Below are positions 41,101 to 52,462 of a DNA stretch of 64,000 nucleotides, piece after piece. Origin of the DNA: Strigamia acuminata (lineage: Eukaryota; Arthropoda; Chilopoda; Geophilomorpha; Linotaeniidae); the NCBI GenBank assembly GCA_949358305.1, contig OX442314.1, positions 55,685,369 to 55,749,368 on the forward strand. Direction: 5' to 3'. The first letter of the stretch is position 1. Every line of letters starts with the position of its first letter. The notes beneath the pieces were generated by a model. The model was not told the DNA's origin, made no database searches, and was given only the letters and a program-made list of their open reading frames with translations. Made by a program: the position numbers and the translations under genes.

Positions 41101-41584
41101 GGCGCGTTATCCAGGTGATTTCGATTCGGACACCGACGATGGACAGCCGCTGCCGCCAGCACGAGCGCGAGAGACGCATGAATTGATGAGAGAATTGCGA
41201 AATAATGCCACTGCAGGTTTACAAAAAGCTCAAATTAGACATAAACGTTGGTTCGATCGAAAAAGAAGACCACACGATTTCAAACCAGGCGATTTTGTGT
41301 CTATTAAAAATCGACAATTGTCATCAGCGGACCGACAGTTTGCTGCAGGACTTCGACAGAGGACGGAAGGCGTTTACGTAATCCATAAATTAACTGGACC
41401 CAATACTGTCATTCTCATGGACAAGGATGGTCGTCGAATGCTGCCGTATAACGTCGTAGAATTGCGCCATTGGTTCAATAATGATGATGATTTAGACCAA
41501 ACAGACGCAACAATGATCGAAAAACATGTTGCTGCGTTTACATCGGAAATTGAAACCATCATCGCTTCATTTTCGATAAAATAA
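38171..41584 (+). CDS. pol: Element D pol, part 2 (RT-RH-IN)
   Basis: Continuation of element D pol after element E, in the same frame as part 1 and open from 38175. RT has the catalytic block SIIDGREAFHQI and YLDD at 38741-38752. RNase H follows (QTDASYSGLGAAL). A ~200-residue low-complexity linker between RNase H and integrase holds an AT-hook-like GRPKGSKNKKRPP (39749-39787) and Pro-rich runs. Integrase has its HHCC region and the D, D, E signature (YIDYYGK; SDNAPAF; NLAERLN). The IN core order places it in Ty3/Gypsy. Translation cannot reach here from gag while E is present. Confidence 0.9.
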   Translation, partial: PQIRLLIQTLRPISKVFREEVGLCNNTQFEVNLKPDFRPIHVPVRPVNPAKKMVIDAYLDQKLKQGIIRRSKSDCAVAPVVVPKKTGDWRTAMDFRPMNAQTLPDVYPLPDIDNIFSYLGGSNWFSIIDGREAFHQIGVRPGDERFLAFITHRGLFEYVRMPFGPINGPATLQRAMNKTLSKYLYKFVFVYLDDVIIFSKTFEEHVQHLKIILQALDEAGFTMNANKTELCRTSLEVLGHIVEAGHIKPNPNKVTAIQYFPAPTNIKELQRFKGMIGYYQSFFPNYSKTCEVFRPLLKKDSEWNWTIQHQEAFNSLKRGLAEPTLHRRFPDWTKPYILQTDASYSGLGAALMQLNDQGERTPIAFASRALNSAEKNYSVTEVECLAAVWAVKRFRVYLEMMNFYLESDHLSLKWLFQQREPKGRLARWVLSLSEYKFTFLYCSGAQNRVADALSRAPVEPSEPLDADDSPLVDETCYIAYFDDPNDWPKLPIINIIGVGLAAAQQRNNAAVMTRAQRRQQQIKPKLGRPKGSKNKKRPPPNYQVLTRARARQQAQVSTPPGAVAPLPPLMSPLPSPNVPTALFPTPNVLSPPAGPSGAARPNFDGYGGPDSDSSDDSTTYRPAWMGRAGFMPQQVRQDRSQFQRNATRRPVADEQQDEEEDEAERLHEAPQDHQPFRLIPTINEIIRRQHEDTWSAELIEYLDQGHLPNDQVQAARIKYRAVDFAMYKGMLCRYPPIDINKIRRRRQIYLPLMLREQYFKALHYPPSCGHLGVEKTLHRLRARVYWPKMKEDVLLWIQKCEPCQRAKPLNRLPYGPMIMAKPRHLFHTIYIDYYGKKPRSIGGHCYALVIVDAASRWLDVRLTETSDWKTTIKQLQGFIQRWAFPKVIISDNAPAFRSMEFQAACQSFGAINRYTAVYHPQGNLAERLNQALKNCILAYIEEHVRWDVHIGYFVLAINSAYQASLQYSPYQMVTGQEARYPGDFDSDTDDGQPLPPARARETHELMRELRNNATAGLQKAQIRHKRWFDRKRRPHDFKPGDFVSIKNRQLSSADRQFAAGLRQRTEGVYVIHKLTGPNTVILMDKDGRRMLPYNVVELRHWFNNDDDLDQTDATMIEKHVAAFTSEIETIIASFSIK

Positions 41585-42115
41585 CTTAATTTCTTTTCAT
41601 TTTATAATTTTATTTCTTTCTTTACTTTACCCAACCTTCTTTCCTTCCTGTGTTTATAATTTTCCCTGCCTTAAACCAAATATTTACGGAGGATAGACGC
41701 TGAAAATAGTAAGTAAAGATTAGTTTAGGAATTTGAAATTCATCAATTTAAAATGATGATACAAAATTTACTAAGTCCAAACTCATGCTTCTTCGAAGTG
41801 CGTGATTAAATCTCGTTCACGCGAGAGGTCCGTGTCATATTTTATGACGAGGCGACCCCGTAGCGAGACCGCGTGTATTAAAGACATGTGAGGGCACGAC
41901 TTAGCCACATTTTTATTTGCGTCTGAATAGTCGCGCCTCAAAAAACTTAACAATTACTTAAATTGGATAATTATTGTTAGAAACTGTGCGTCTATCACCC
42001 GTAAGTACTTTCTATTTCACAACAATTCATTTTTAATTGAATATTTTCGTTAAAAATAGTTTTTTCTTCGTGGAAAATTTCCATTTCTTTTAGTTTCACT
42101 TTACAATAATTTGTT
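41585..42115 (+). other. Element D spacer before ORF3 with candidate intron
   Basis: Holds hairpins 41811-41826 (TCTCG/CGAGA) and 41834-41848 (GTCATA/TATGAC). They are followed by ACCCCGTAGCG at 41855-41865, the motif also found before ORF3 in elements I and C. A possible intron runs 42001-42093 (CCC|GTAAGTAC; acceptor TTTCTTTTAG), 22 bp before the ORF3 ATG. This suggests a spliced or internally started ORF3 mRNA. Confidence 0.5.
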
Positions 42116-44980
42116 ATGGCGTCCTACGATCCAAAAGTAACAATTACGATTCCAAAACCAACACAAAAAGGTTATCCAAAGTACCTTCCGATGCCACCAA
42201 TCGAAGCGTCGGGCGAAGGACTGGTGCCACGCTTTCATCCGGACCACCCAAACGACCAAAGTTTTCCAAACTATGAACTGTGCCCAGTTTGTAGCGGAAC
42301 GGGATTTGAAATATACCAACTGCGGGCGCCACGAGAATGCCGAGCATGTCGGGGCGGCGGTGACTTGCGTCGTTGCAAATTTCGGAAATGGATGCGCCTT
42401 ATGTTCGCTTATGTATTGGGCTACGAGTCGATAGATAAAACTTCGTTGGCTGGAGTGGATTTTCCACCGCCGAGGATTCCATTCGGCAGTGCAAACGCCA
42501 TCGCTCGTTTTCGTCATGCGCACGCGTCATATTTGGCACGAATAAAGCAATTGGCAAAAGAGAAGGGAATCCGGCCGTTGACTTGGAAATATCCAGAGGG
42601 AGCCTACATAATTGCCGGCGAGCAACCTGCCGAGCTTCCGGACCAGTTTGTGACACCTGAAGGAAAGACCTACGATGTGGAATCAGGTATAGAACTGTAT
42701 TTGACGGCGCCCAGTGTAATCGCGGATGCGAAAAAAGCGTATTCGGAGCCGGAGAGAGTTGCGGCCGACTTGCCATTTCAGCATTCAAATCTGCGCCCAC
42801 GACATACGTACGAGGAGCGGAGCACGCACCGTTTGAAGGAATACACGCAGAAAGTGACGAAAAGAATCGGAGCGGAGGCGAACCGGGACACTCACTTCGT
42901 GACGGGACGATCCAGACCAGCATTGGACGTCTCTTCAATCATCGTTGAGGAAAACGGAGCGGTTGGTGGAGCGCCTATTGCGTCGCCTATCATCGAATCG
43001 ACTGGGGAGCTTTCGTTGGGCGATCAAGTGATTAAAAAGGTAAAGAAGAATGAAGAAAACAGAAAAGAGAGAGAAAAGATTAGTAATATCAACACGATGT
43101 CGACCCCGATTATCAAAACGGAATCGAGTGTGACGGCGGCGGAGGCGAAGTCAACCAACGTTACTACGGTGACCACTGCTGCGCCAATCGTCATTCCTTA
43201 CTTTTATGTCGTGAAGAACAAATCGTCTTCGATTGAGACGCCTGAATCAAGCCAAGCTGCTCAATCTGTCGATACCACTACTGTGACCCAGTCGAATGTG
43301 ACGCCCAAGATGATGACTTCAGTCGTCGCGACATCGGTGCCGATTACGTACTCCAAAATTGCAACTTCAAACACACAAATGGACACAATTGCTGATTTTA
43401 ACAAAAAATTAATTAAAGCTGATTTTTCCCCACAGGTTGACCGAGATATTAAGGCGTTGTTGAATTTCACACCATCTTCATCCATCGCGAATATCGCTGC
43501 CGAGATTGCGAGAGATGCGGAGGAGTGCGCAAGGATCCACGACATCAAGAAATTGGAAAGCAAGATTTCTAATCCAATTGCTAAGGCCATTTCAGCGGTC
43601 TCGAACGGATCAACGTCGTCGGAAGGATGCGCGTCTCTGAAGCCACGTTATCTCCAGGGATTCGACCGAAATGGATGTACGATGCGCCCAGACCGTATTT
43701 TCACTCAGATGTCCGAAATATTCCGGCGCCACGAGCTTGAGATGCTGTACCCCATGGAGAACAGGGGTCAAGGACAAATCAACCTGAGATCGGAAGGATG
43801 GAGCGAACTCTTCAAGATGTCGATTAATTTGGATTTCAACGTCAGCGCCTCGGACTTCAAGACGGTCGTCGGAACGATTTTCGGACGCCTCGGGAACATC
43901 GCGAAGGAAATTGAAGCGAAAATGACAAAGGACTGTACCGGAGACGAACACGCGGTGCATCACCTTATTGTGCACGCCGTGCACTTTAATTTAAAAGAGA
44001 TCATCACCCAAATGCATCAGAGTCGTCGCGACGCCGTTAAACGATTTCGTGAGGCCGACACGCTCAGGGAGACCCAGCGACTGGAGGACGAAAGAAATGC
44101 GCCCGCCAAACCACCACTGGATCCAGAGTTGATCATGACGGAAGATGAAATTAAGAACTTTTCAGAAAAGATTCTCATCGAGTTGGCGCCTGAAAAATTG
44201 GTGCAACAATTTGAGGACGCAATTGCCGAAAATCCGAAATTAGCAGATCCCCGAACCAAATATTCATTCAGATACGATCCCGTAATTGTGGCGGACACAG
44301 GAGTGCTCGCCTCGGAGTTATCGTCGGATGTGGATTATTCAATGTCGGATGTCGAGTCGCTTCGCGAGTCAACGGGCGACGAGGAGAACCACAAAGCATT
44401 CCTGGCGGCGCAAGAACACAACAAAATTGAGGTAATTCAGGTCGACGAGCCTTTCAGACTTCCTGGAGTTGGACGAGGCGGTGCGAGGGGTGGACGTCGA
44501 TCGCCATTGATGTCGAGGATGCCAAAAATGATTTTGACACCGCCAAAGGAAAAAGATGATGATCCAGGCGAAGTTGTCACACGTGAGAGTTTGCGCGGGC
44601 CGGTCGAACCGAAGCCTAAGGAGAAGCGTCTCGTGGAGCCAACTTGCGCATTAGCAATAATGGAGGAAATTATCCCGATTGATGATATTTTCTACTCATT
44701 GCCGTGGGAGCCCAAAATCGAATTGGTCGTGGATTGGAGTGTTCTGACGCGCCTTTTCGAAACGATCATCTTTTCGGACTTACAACTTGACCACGGCGCG
44801 GGCGAGAGATTGTTATCCATCATTAAACAATATTACGTCGGAGATTTCCTGTACCGAGTGAACAGAATTAGCCAAAAGTGTTACGCGACTTCTAAACAAC
44901 AGGTGAGAGTGATCCTCGTGAAAACAGCGCTTAGGCTGGTCTATTATGCGATGGACGGTCAGGGCGCATCTGCATTTTAA
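42116..44980 (+). CDS. Element D ORF3, unknown with CxxCxGxG pair
   Basis: Intact 954-codon frame after pol, in the envelope position, but with no signal peptide or membrane anchor. Residues 56-63 and 75-82 (42281-42361) read CPVCSGTG and CRACRGGG, two CxxCxGxG motifs as in one zinc site of DnaJ-type chaperones. A Thr/Ser-rich linker covers about 290-430. A more compact helical region covers about 500-700. Near residue 785 there is an Arg/Gly run (GRGGARGGRR), and a conserved-looking C-terminal ~100 residues are rich in aliphatics. I recognise no family. RNA or protein binding is a guess from the motifs. Not evidently homologous to element I ORF3. Confidence 0.75.
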   Translation: MASYDPKVTITIPKPTQKGYPKYLPMPPIEASGEGLVPRFHPDHPNDQSFPNYELCPVCSGTGFEIYQLRAPRECRACRGGGDLRRCKFRKWMRLMFAYVLGYESIDKTSLAGVDFPPPRIPFGSANAIARFRHAHASYLARIKQLAKEKGIRPLTWKYPEGAYIIAGEQPAELPDQFVTPEGKTYDVESGIELYLTAPSVIADAKKAYSEPERVAADLPFQHSNLRPRHTYEERSTHRLKEYTQKVTKRIGAEANRDTHFVTGRSRPALDVSSIIVEENGAVGGAPIASPIIESTGELSLGDQVIKKVKKNEENRKEREKISNINTMSTPIIKTESSVTAAEAKSTNVTTVTTAAPIVIPYFYVVKNKSSSIETPESSQAAQSVDTTTVTQSNVTPKMMTSVVATSVPITYSKIATSNTQMDTIADFNKKLIKADFSPQVDRDIKALLNFTPSSSIANIAAEIARDAEECARIHDIKKLESKISNPIAKAISAVSNGSTSSEGCASLKPRYLQGFDRNGCTMRPDRIFTQMSEIFRRHELEMLYPMENRGQGQINLRSEGWSELFKMSINLDFNVSASDFKTVVGTIFGRLGNIAKEIEAKMTKDCTGDEHAVHHLIVHAVHFNLKEIITQMHQSRRDAVKRFREADTLRETQRLEDERNAPAKPPLDPELIMTEDEIKNFSEKILIELAPEKLVQQFEDAIAENPKLADPRTKYSFRYDPVIVADTGVLASELSSDVDYSMSDVESLRESTGDEENHKAFLAAQEHNKIEVIQVDEPFRLPGVGRGGARGGRRSPLMSRMPKMILTPPKEKDDDPGEVVTRESLRGPVEPKPKEKRLVEPTCALAIMEEIIPIDDIFYSLPWEPKIELVVDWSVLTRLFETIIFSDLQLDHGAGERLLSIIKQYYVGDFLYRVNRISQKCYATSKQQVRVILVKTALRLVYYAMDGQGASAF

Positions 44981-45143
44981 GAAAGTAAAACTCCTGAAAT
45001 TGACTTTCAAACCTACAAGTGACTTTGCGCCTCCTAAAAACCCATATACGAATTGTTGTGTGTGTGGACTTTATTGTGATAGTTGTGATACAAACGATAA
45101 GTGTTATAATTGTTTAAAATGTGATTGTTATGCGCCTCGATGA
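44946..45143 (+). CDS. Small Cys-rich ORF overlapping ORF3 end
   Basis: A 65-codon frame whose ATG lies inside the last codons of ORF3, in a different frame. Its last ~30 residues hold about ten cysteines in C-x-C and C-x2-C spacing, a pattern of metal-binding knots. The N-terminal half is basic. It could be an independent small protein, or an ORF3 extension by frameshift or splicing. Unrecognised. Confidence 0.4.
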   Translation: MRWTVRAHLHFKKVKLLKLTFKPTSDFAPPKNPYTNCCVCGLYCDSCDTNDKCYNCLKCDCYAPR

Positions 45144-45801
45144 AGATTTTTTGCGTAAAGTTCCGTGAAAATTCAAACGCCTACGAAAGAAGATAATATT
45201 CGTTTGCGAACTTTTTATTTTTTGATATTTATATTTTACTAATCATTTTTGCTAATCATTTTTATTAACCATTTGTGATCATTGAAATTTTGCTATCCTT
45301 ATACTGTGATAATTGACGCCAAATCAGCGCCTAATCAATATTTTTATTTGCTAATAATTTACATTTTTATAGAGATTTTGCCACCCATAGGCATTGTTAA
45401 TTAATCTTGAGATATTTAATCCTCTAGTCATAACAAAAAGTGTCATTGTTGATTCCAAGTGTTATCAAATAATTTAACAAATTTTATTATTTTATATAGA
45501 ATTTAGTCGCGATTAGCGCCTAAACGTCTATTGATTCTGTTAATTTTTAATCAAACGATTTTTTACAATATTCCTCTCCTAAACCCATTTGTTTGTGTTT
45601 GTTTGTTCTTGTCTGTAGTTGCGCCAAGTTGTGCGCCTGTTGCGTCTGTCCAAATAAATCCCTACCTGTGTTATGTGTTTATTATGAGATTAATGTTGTT
45701 GATTCATTATTTTTATTTATTTATATGTTCAAATTTTTATCAATCATGTTGTTAACTCCATTTAGATGTTGATTATATAAAAACCATATAATAAACATCT
45801 A
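45144..45801 (+). other. Element D 3' non-coding region
   Basis: AT-rich stretch between the Cys-rich frame and the polypurine tract. Several GCGCCTAA-type words occur. No gene supported. Confidence 0.4.
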
Positions 45802-45813
45802 GGTGGGGGGGAA
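45802..45813 (+). other. Element D polypurine tract
   Basis: GGTGGGGGGGAA immediately before the 3' LTR. Classical position and composition for plus-strand priming. Confidence 0.8.
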
Positions 45814-46631
45814 TGTCACGGTCCTGACTTTAGACAGTAATAATTTTCAAAATTTTAAGCGCATTTTGCGCCTTTCCCTTAATTTTCCCCTAATTTTATT
45901 GAGAGATTGTTCTAATTCCTTTAAATTATTTTATTTTTCCCAAATCTAAATTTATCATTTTATTTTGTATTATTTTCCTTATTTTTGATATTTATCTTTA
46001 ATTTGGCCTGGTTTTAATCACCCCATCCAGACAATTCATGAGAATTCTGCAATAAGTTGATCTAATCGCGCTCTAAATTTGCATATTTCACCCCTGATCG
46101 CCTGTTTTCTGCTCGGTCCCCATTGGGAATTGACTTGGCCTTTGACATGTGATCAGAGGTGACTTGTTCTGTCAAGACATTTTTGACAGGGAGAATAATT
46201 TTCGCCTTCGACTAGTCAACATCTTCTGTCTCAACTGGAAGATTTCCAAGTGCGAATTATGTTGCGTCTCAACGCATACGGTCATTATGCAGCCCGAATT
46301 CTCATGTTAGTCTAACTAACTACAACATTTATTATTTGCCCATTATTTGCGTACGAATTACTGGAAAAAAGGCGTATTCGACGGTCTCAATTCGTCAATA
46401 CATTTTATGCCACGACTGTGACTTCCTCCTCAGCCTAGACATTTTGAACTCATACTCGTCTCAATTGCGTATTCATTTCATTATCGACGGTTCGACGACG
46501 TTGTCTGCGGTTTGGTACCTGTTTGCGCGTTCACCCAACGTTTGCGCGTGTTCAGGAGAAGAAATATACTCTTCGTAAGTACGCCTAGCATGTGACGACA
46601 TTTTCCCTAGTGAAGAACGATATTTGGTCTT
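45814..46631 (+). repeat. Element D 3' LTR, left part
   Basis: First 818 bp of the 3' LTR, matching 24328-25145. Interrupted by the Copia element. The rest is at 52855-53077. GTCTT at 46627-46631 is the Copia target duplication. Confidence 0.92.
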
Positions 46632-46870
46632 TGTTGTCATTAAAGATCCACGCACTGGAAACCCAGGAAACAAGCAGGGAAGACTTGAAGGAAACATTTA
46701 ACAGACAGCATTTATTCTACCTCGCACGTAGTCGCCATCTTTAACGTGAATGACGTCATAAATAAAAGGAAACATAAAGGACGCCAGATGGCTCCACATA
46801 CATAGACAACATAATGTAAATAACAAAAATACCATGGTGCTATATTATATAATATGGCAAATACTCAACA
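46632..46870 (-). repeat. Copia 3' LTR
   Basis: 239-bp LTR, same as 52611-52849. On the element strand it is preceded by the purine run ATAGGGGGCCGCAT (46871-46884), the likely polypurine tract. Confidence 0.9.
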
Positions 46871-46920
46871 ATGCGGCCCCCTATAGCACCATAATTCGCC
46901 GCTACATATATACATAAAAT

Positions 46921-49900
46921 TCATCCAAAGAGGCGTCGACAAAAGTGGGACATTTTAACTCGATCGTAAGCCTTTGTAAACCCATCGGCAAAATTAAGCT
47001 TTGTACCGACGTGGGCAAGTATTACTTCCCCACCCCTAACCAGATTGCGGATCCAATGGAACCGTACGTCTATGTGTTTGGTTCTTCTCTTTTCGACTGC
47101 ATTTCGAGAGAAGTCAACTGCCGATTGATTATCGCAATAGACGACGAACGAGAAATCAAACGCAATAAATTGGCATAGCTCAAACATTATGCGCTTAATG
47201 AATAGGAAGTCCTTAATTGACTCTGTTAATGCCACATATTCGGACTCCATTGAAGAGAGTGTCACACATTTCTGCTTAAAGGTCCTCCAAAATATTGGAA
47301 CGGATGATAACACTAAAATCGTTCCCCCAATCGAGGTTCTATCGTCGCGATTGTTCGCATAATCAGAATCCGTAAAGACCTCCAAAAACAAGTCAGCGCC
47401 CCGTGAGAGCTTCATACAGTAATCACGAGTGAGGAATAGGTATCCAAGCATCCTCACGAGTCCATTCCAATGCACAATACCAGGATCCGACTGGAATTGA
47501 CTAAAGATGTTAGTTGCGTATGACAAGTCAGGGCGAGTTCTCGTGGACAAGAAAGAGAAGCAACCCAAGAGACTCCGATACGGGTATTTCAGCATATCAG
47601 TGCGTTCACCTTCAGTCTTGGGAGAGTCAGCTCGCGACATCAACGTCCCCACAGCAATCGGCAATCCAGCCTTGCTAGGCAGAAACATCTTGAATTTCTC
47701 CAGAATAGCCCCAATATAACCCCTCTGATGCATCACAAAACCACAGTCTGTTTGTTCAAACTCAATTCCAAGCATCTTCCTTACAGGTCCCAAATTCACC
47801 AGGTCAAACCTTTCGGCAATGATTGAAGATGCCAAACTAATGTCCCCATTCGTAATGCCAAAAATAATAATGTCATCCACTTACACGATTAAGATGGTAC
47901 GACATTTCAGTCGATAGACACAATTGCACCATAATAAGGGCTCAAAACCTCTGGACTTCAGGTAAGCGTCAAACTCATCATTCCAAGCCCTTCCAGACTG
48001 ATGAAGCCCGTACAAGGCACGTTTCAAGAGGCAAACGAGGTGTTCTTTCCCCTTGGTGACAAATCCCTTAGGTTGACGGATGTAGACCGTCTCCTTAAGC
48101 TTGGCATACAAGTAGGCACTTTTAACATCAAATTGGCAATGTACCCAACTTAAAGTACAAACCAACAGGACAAACAGCAAGCGAATCACACTAAAGTCAA
48201 CGACGGGCGAGAAAACATCATCGTAGGTATCTCCATAAATCTGATTGAAACCTTGGGCAACAAATCTGGCCTTGAAGCGGGCGATCTTCCCATCAACGTC
48301 ACGCTTCAACGCATACACCCAGCGAGAGCCCAGAACCTTCACTCCTGGCGGTAATTCCGTGAGGTCCCAGACATCACGGGCCCTCAAAATCGAAATCTCG
48401 TCACTCATCGCTCCCCTCCAATCCTCAGAATTCTCCGAATTCACGGCAGATTCATAAGATCCAGGGACCCCAGCCTCCATGGTGAATAATTCCTCGCCAC
48501 CCCAAGCCAAATCATCCCAAGAGTCGGAGCGGGTCAATTCCACGGTTTCCACGCATTCACCGGGCACTGAGTTCAGCCAGCCCGTAAACGGGTTGAGTGT
48601 CGAGTATACAAATAAAGATGCATCGTACATAAGGCCGGAATCCCGGCAGAAAGCAATCACATCATTCTCCGATTTGCACTGTCTAGAATTCTGGGAGAGT
48701 CCAAAATAGATATTATATCCCCTCAAATCCTTTCTCGGGACGGCCGTTCTAAACCACTCTACATCACGGCACGATCCAATCTTGCTAGCGTTACTTCTTG
48801 TTTCTCTAACTGAAGTCATCTTCGAGGATCCAGAGACCACCGGTGATCTCACGGCCCCAATTAATGGGAGATCCTCCACTTCATGTCCTCCACTGCTCAC
48901 CACAGGCGTCAGAGGGTGGACCAAAACCCTCAAGGGTCTAAGTGGCGATTCAATCCCCGGGATTTCCTGAGTTTCAACCTTGTCCATTAATCTTTCCTCA
49001 TGTTCATCCAGTTTCGGAGTTTTGACCTCATCCTCATGTTTGTCCAATTCTCCATCCGGTCCATTCAAGCCCAAAATCGGGTCCTCGTCATAATAATCGT
49101 CCTCTGGTTCCTCAACAAAATCAACAGTCTTCGGGGTCAGAGCAATCTCCGGGTCCAGCACGCAAACACTGCCGATCTTCTGTTCGTCGAACACCACATT
49201 GGATGTGTCCCAAATAACTCTTTCCCCCGGTATGAAAACACGATATCCAATCGTTTTTGACGAGTAGCCAACCATAATTCCAGCTTTAGCTCGGTTGTCC
49301 AATTTGGACGTCTTTGCTGCAATCTTCGCATAAACTAAGCACCCAAAAGTTCTAAGATGTTTCACATTAGGCTTTGTACCATAAATTAATTCATACGGGG
49401 TCTTATCACTGTCTCTTCGAGATATTCTATTTATGGTATAGCACACAGTGTGGGCTGCCTCTTCCCAGAAATCATTCTCCAAGCCAGCATAGTCCAAACA
49501 ACATCGAATTCCATTCATCAGGGTAAGATTAAATCTCTCAGCCACCCCATTCATTTGAGGCGTATAAATGTTAGTCCTCTCGTGTCGAATACCCTGGGAT
49601 TCGCAAATCGCAGAAAACTTCCGGTTACAGTATTCGAGGCCATTGTCACTCCTCACAGCCATAATTTTATATCCAGTTTGACGTTCCATCCTTGCCTGAT
49701 AAACCTTAAAATGATCAACTACCTCGCTCTTACTCTTCATTCCTATCACCGTCCGGTAACGCGAAAAATCATCCGTAAAAGTCACGAAATAGATAAAACC
49801 AGTTCTTGATGGTATACTCAAGGGTCCACATACATCCGTGTGTACAAGCTGAAGTGGCTTACTCGATCTCGGTCCCGGTATGGATTTATATGATCTCGAC

Positions 49901-51750
49901 CTCGCTTTCGCCAAGGAACAGGCATCACAGCGATCCGGCTTGCCGGCCAACAATGGCATCCCAATGACACAATCAATCTTTGATGTCCTTTTAACGTCGT
50001 CCTGATTATAATGACAGTATCGAAGGTGCCACAGCAAAACCTGATCCGGGTCATCCTTAATATGACGGGTAGGAACCTCCACATGATCAATCTTCAAGTC
50101 CATCAACCGATCACTTTCCAATTTATCCTCACTCGTAACCAAAGCATAATTGCGTATTCTCTCATTTAGATCCGGAATCTGAGTGTCATTCAATCCCGGG
50201 TCTTCTCGAACGTTCGGAACAATATGGTACAATCCACCAATTTGGTCCTTAACTCCAACCATAATGACTCTAGACCAATCCGGGGTAAAAATATAAACCT
50301 TGCCACCAGTCCCCACGAAATGGCAACCCAAGTCATCCAAACGCGGGCCAGATACAAGGTTTCTTCGGATTCCAGGTGCATAGATAACCCGATTAAAAGT
50401 GACCCGATTCAGTCGGCCACCAGAAGAACGGTCCAAAAACGCAGTCGAACCCATCCCCATTATGGGCGTCTCCTGTTGACTCCCTGCAGATTTAATACTG
50501 TCCCCCTTTGTCTCAATAAACTTAGTAAACAAATTCCGATTCCGACAAATATGACTCGTAGCTCCAGTATCGAAAACCCAATCGTCAGATCTAGTCTCAA
50601 ACCCCCCGCTAAGGGCTTCAGTCAAAAGTCCATATTCAGCACAACCAGGATCCTCAGCGAGGGACAACATGGGAGTCGTCTTCTTCTCCTCCAGGATTTC
50701 AACGGCTGTAGATGGAACCACCTCATCCTCATACACATAAACCACCTCCGTACAATCCCTTGCCATATGGCCCGGCTTCTGGCATCGATAACACGGCCCC
50801 CCAAATGTAGGTCGCCCATCGACTGTCCCCCGGCCGCCAAATGAAGATCCAACCATTCCCGGTCTTCTTCGGTAAATTGTCCGAGGTAATCGCTGTACAC
50901 CGCGTTGATTCGATGTAATAACCGTCCCTCCTCGAGCTACATTCCTATAGAAACGTCCACCTCCCATGGCTACTTGTCCCTGACCAAAGAGACTTTCATC
51001 GTTCCTCACCACATCTCCCGGTCGCTGTGACTGTAGCACAGGCATCTGTGAGTAATCGGGAACCGCAACGTAGTCATACCCAAACTCGTCCTGAAGATAC
51101 ACATTTCTATCCTCACTAGCGGCAAACACTCCAGCAGAATTAAATGACCCATTGTCGGATTGAAGCTGCTTTAATCTGCCCTCTTCCGAAATGAGCTCCT
51201 TTTCAGCCTCATTCAGGGTAAACTTATCTTTCGGCCCCCTATGGATGGACAATACAACAGGCTGAAACTCTGCCGGTAAGTTTCGAATCAACTGGTAACA
51301 AATAAAAATCTCTGAGATCACTTCACCCAGCTCTGTCAACTTCTTCTGCACCACACGGATCCGTTGCGCGAAAAGACGTATTGTTTCGCCCGGCTTAATC
51401 CTCAAGGCTGCCAATTCATCATATAGAGCACATATTCGTGAATGTGACACCGGCTCAAAATGCGCCAAAAGGGCATCCCAAGCCACCTTGCCATCTCTGG
51501 TATGTGAAATATGCGGTCTTAACTCTGCTCCTATTGACTTGTAAATAGTGGAGTAGGCCTGAGCTTTGCGCTGTTGATAACGCTCAGTGGCACGCAAATC
51601 AGTAACTGGAGGCACTCCAGGTGGGGTTTCAGTCAAAAAGCTCCAACAATTCCTGTCCATTAATGAAACCTCAATTTCCTCCTTCCATTGAGCAAAATTG
51701 TCCCATGACAATATGACCGTTCCAGTCCGATTATTCCCCTCCTCGGTCAT
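46921..51750 (-). pseudogene. Copia gag-pol polyprotein with one stop in RT
   Basis: Begins at ATG 51750. Order: gag with CCHC knuckle (CYRCQKPGHMARDC), protease (DTGATSHIC), integrase (H..CHYN...CDAC zinc region; D, D, E core with VHTDVCG, SDNGLEY and NGVAERFN), RT and RNase H (SSMESEYVAL; YCDNQSA). About 1609 codons in one frame, except that codon 47883-47881 is TAA. The stop falls in the Y-V-D-D catalytic box: the position before VDD, where tyrosine is expected, is the stop. Everything else looks intact. It marks a one-step nonsense change from TAC or TAT. Without read-through this copy makes no active RT. Confidence 0.9.
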
Positions 51751-52462
51751 GTTTGATATCGTTTCACCAAATCAAAATCGCACACACTCCAAGGGATAAT
51801 CGCACACTGATAATCTTGCCAGTAAAAACTGAACAAGAGCACGTACACCCACACCAAGTGCAATGTGTAGGGGTTAGTAACGCTTTGATAAATGGTCAGT
51901 ATCACTTTTGACAAAATAAAAAAAATTCAAAAATTCAAGCAAATAAATAAGCAAAAATGTTGATGTTGCGTCCGTGGACGTTGATGCATTCACAGGATGG
52001 CTTCTAGGAAATGTCCAAATTCCAGGCGAATCATTGTCCACAACACAGTTCAGGTCCAAAATTCCAAAACACAAAGTCCTCAGAATGTCAGGAAAAACAG
52101 CCACACAATCCACTCTAAACCTACTAAATCATACAAAGAAAATAAACAAATAAATTCTCAAATTGTCAAAATAAATAAATTCCCAAAAAAACAATAAATT
52201 TCTCCACAAAAAAAACTTTTAAACCACACAATCCAATCAAAGTCCACCACGATGTATTCTCTCGTTCTCAAGTTCTCCACTATCAAATCCCAGATGTACC
52301 GCAAGCAGGGAGCGCCATTTTCGAAATACAGTTGTCACAAAACGAGTATCGGTTGGCATAACATCGCTGGCTCGCAATAACACGTCGAAAATAGAAATTC
52401 TTCACCTCTCGTCGCACAAAAACACCATTAAACATTTACTCACAGTTTTAGTTACTCAAAAA

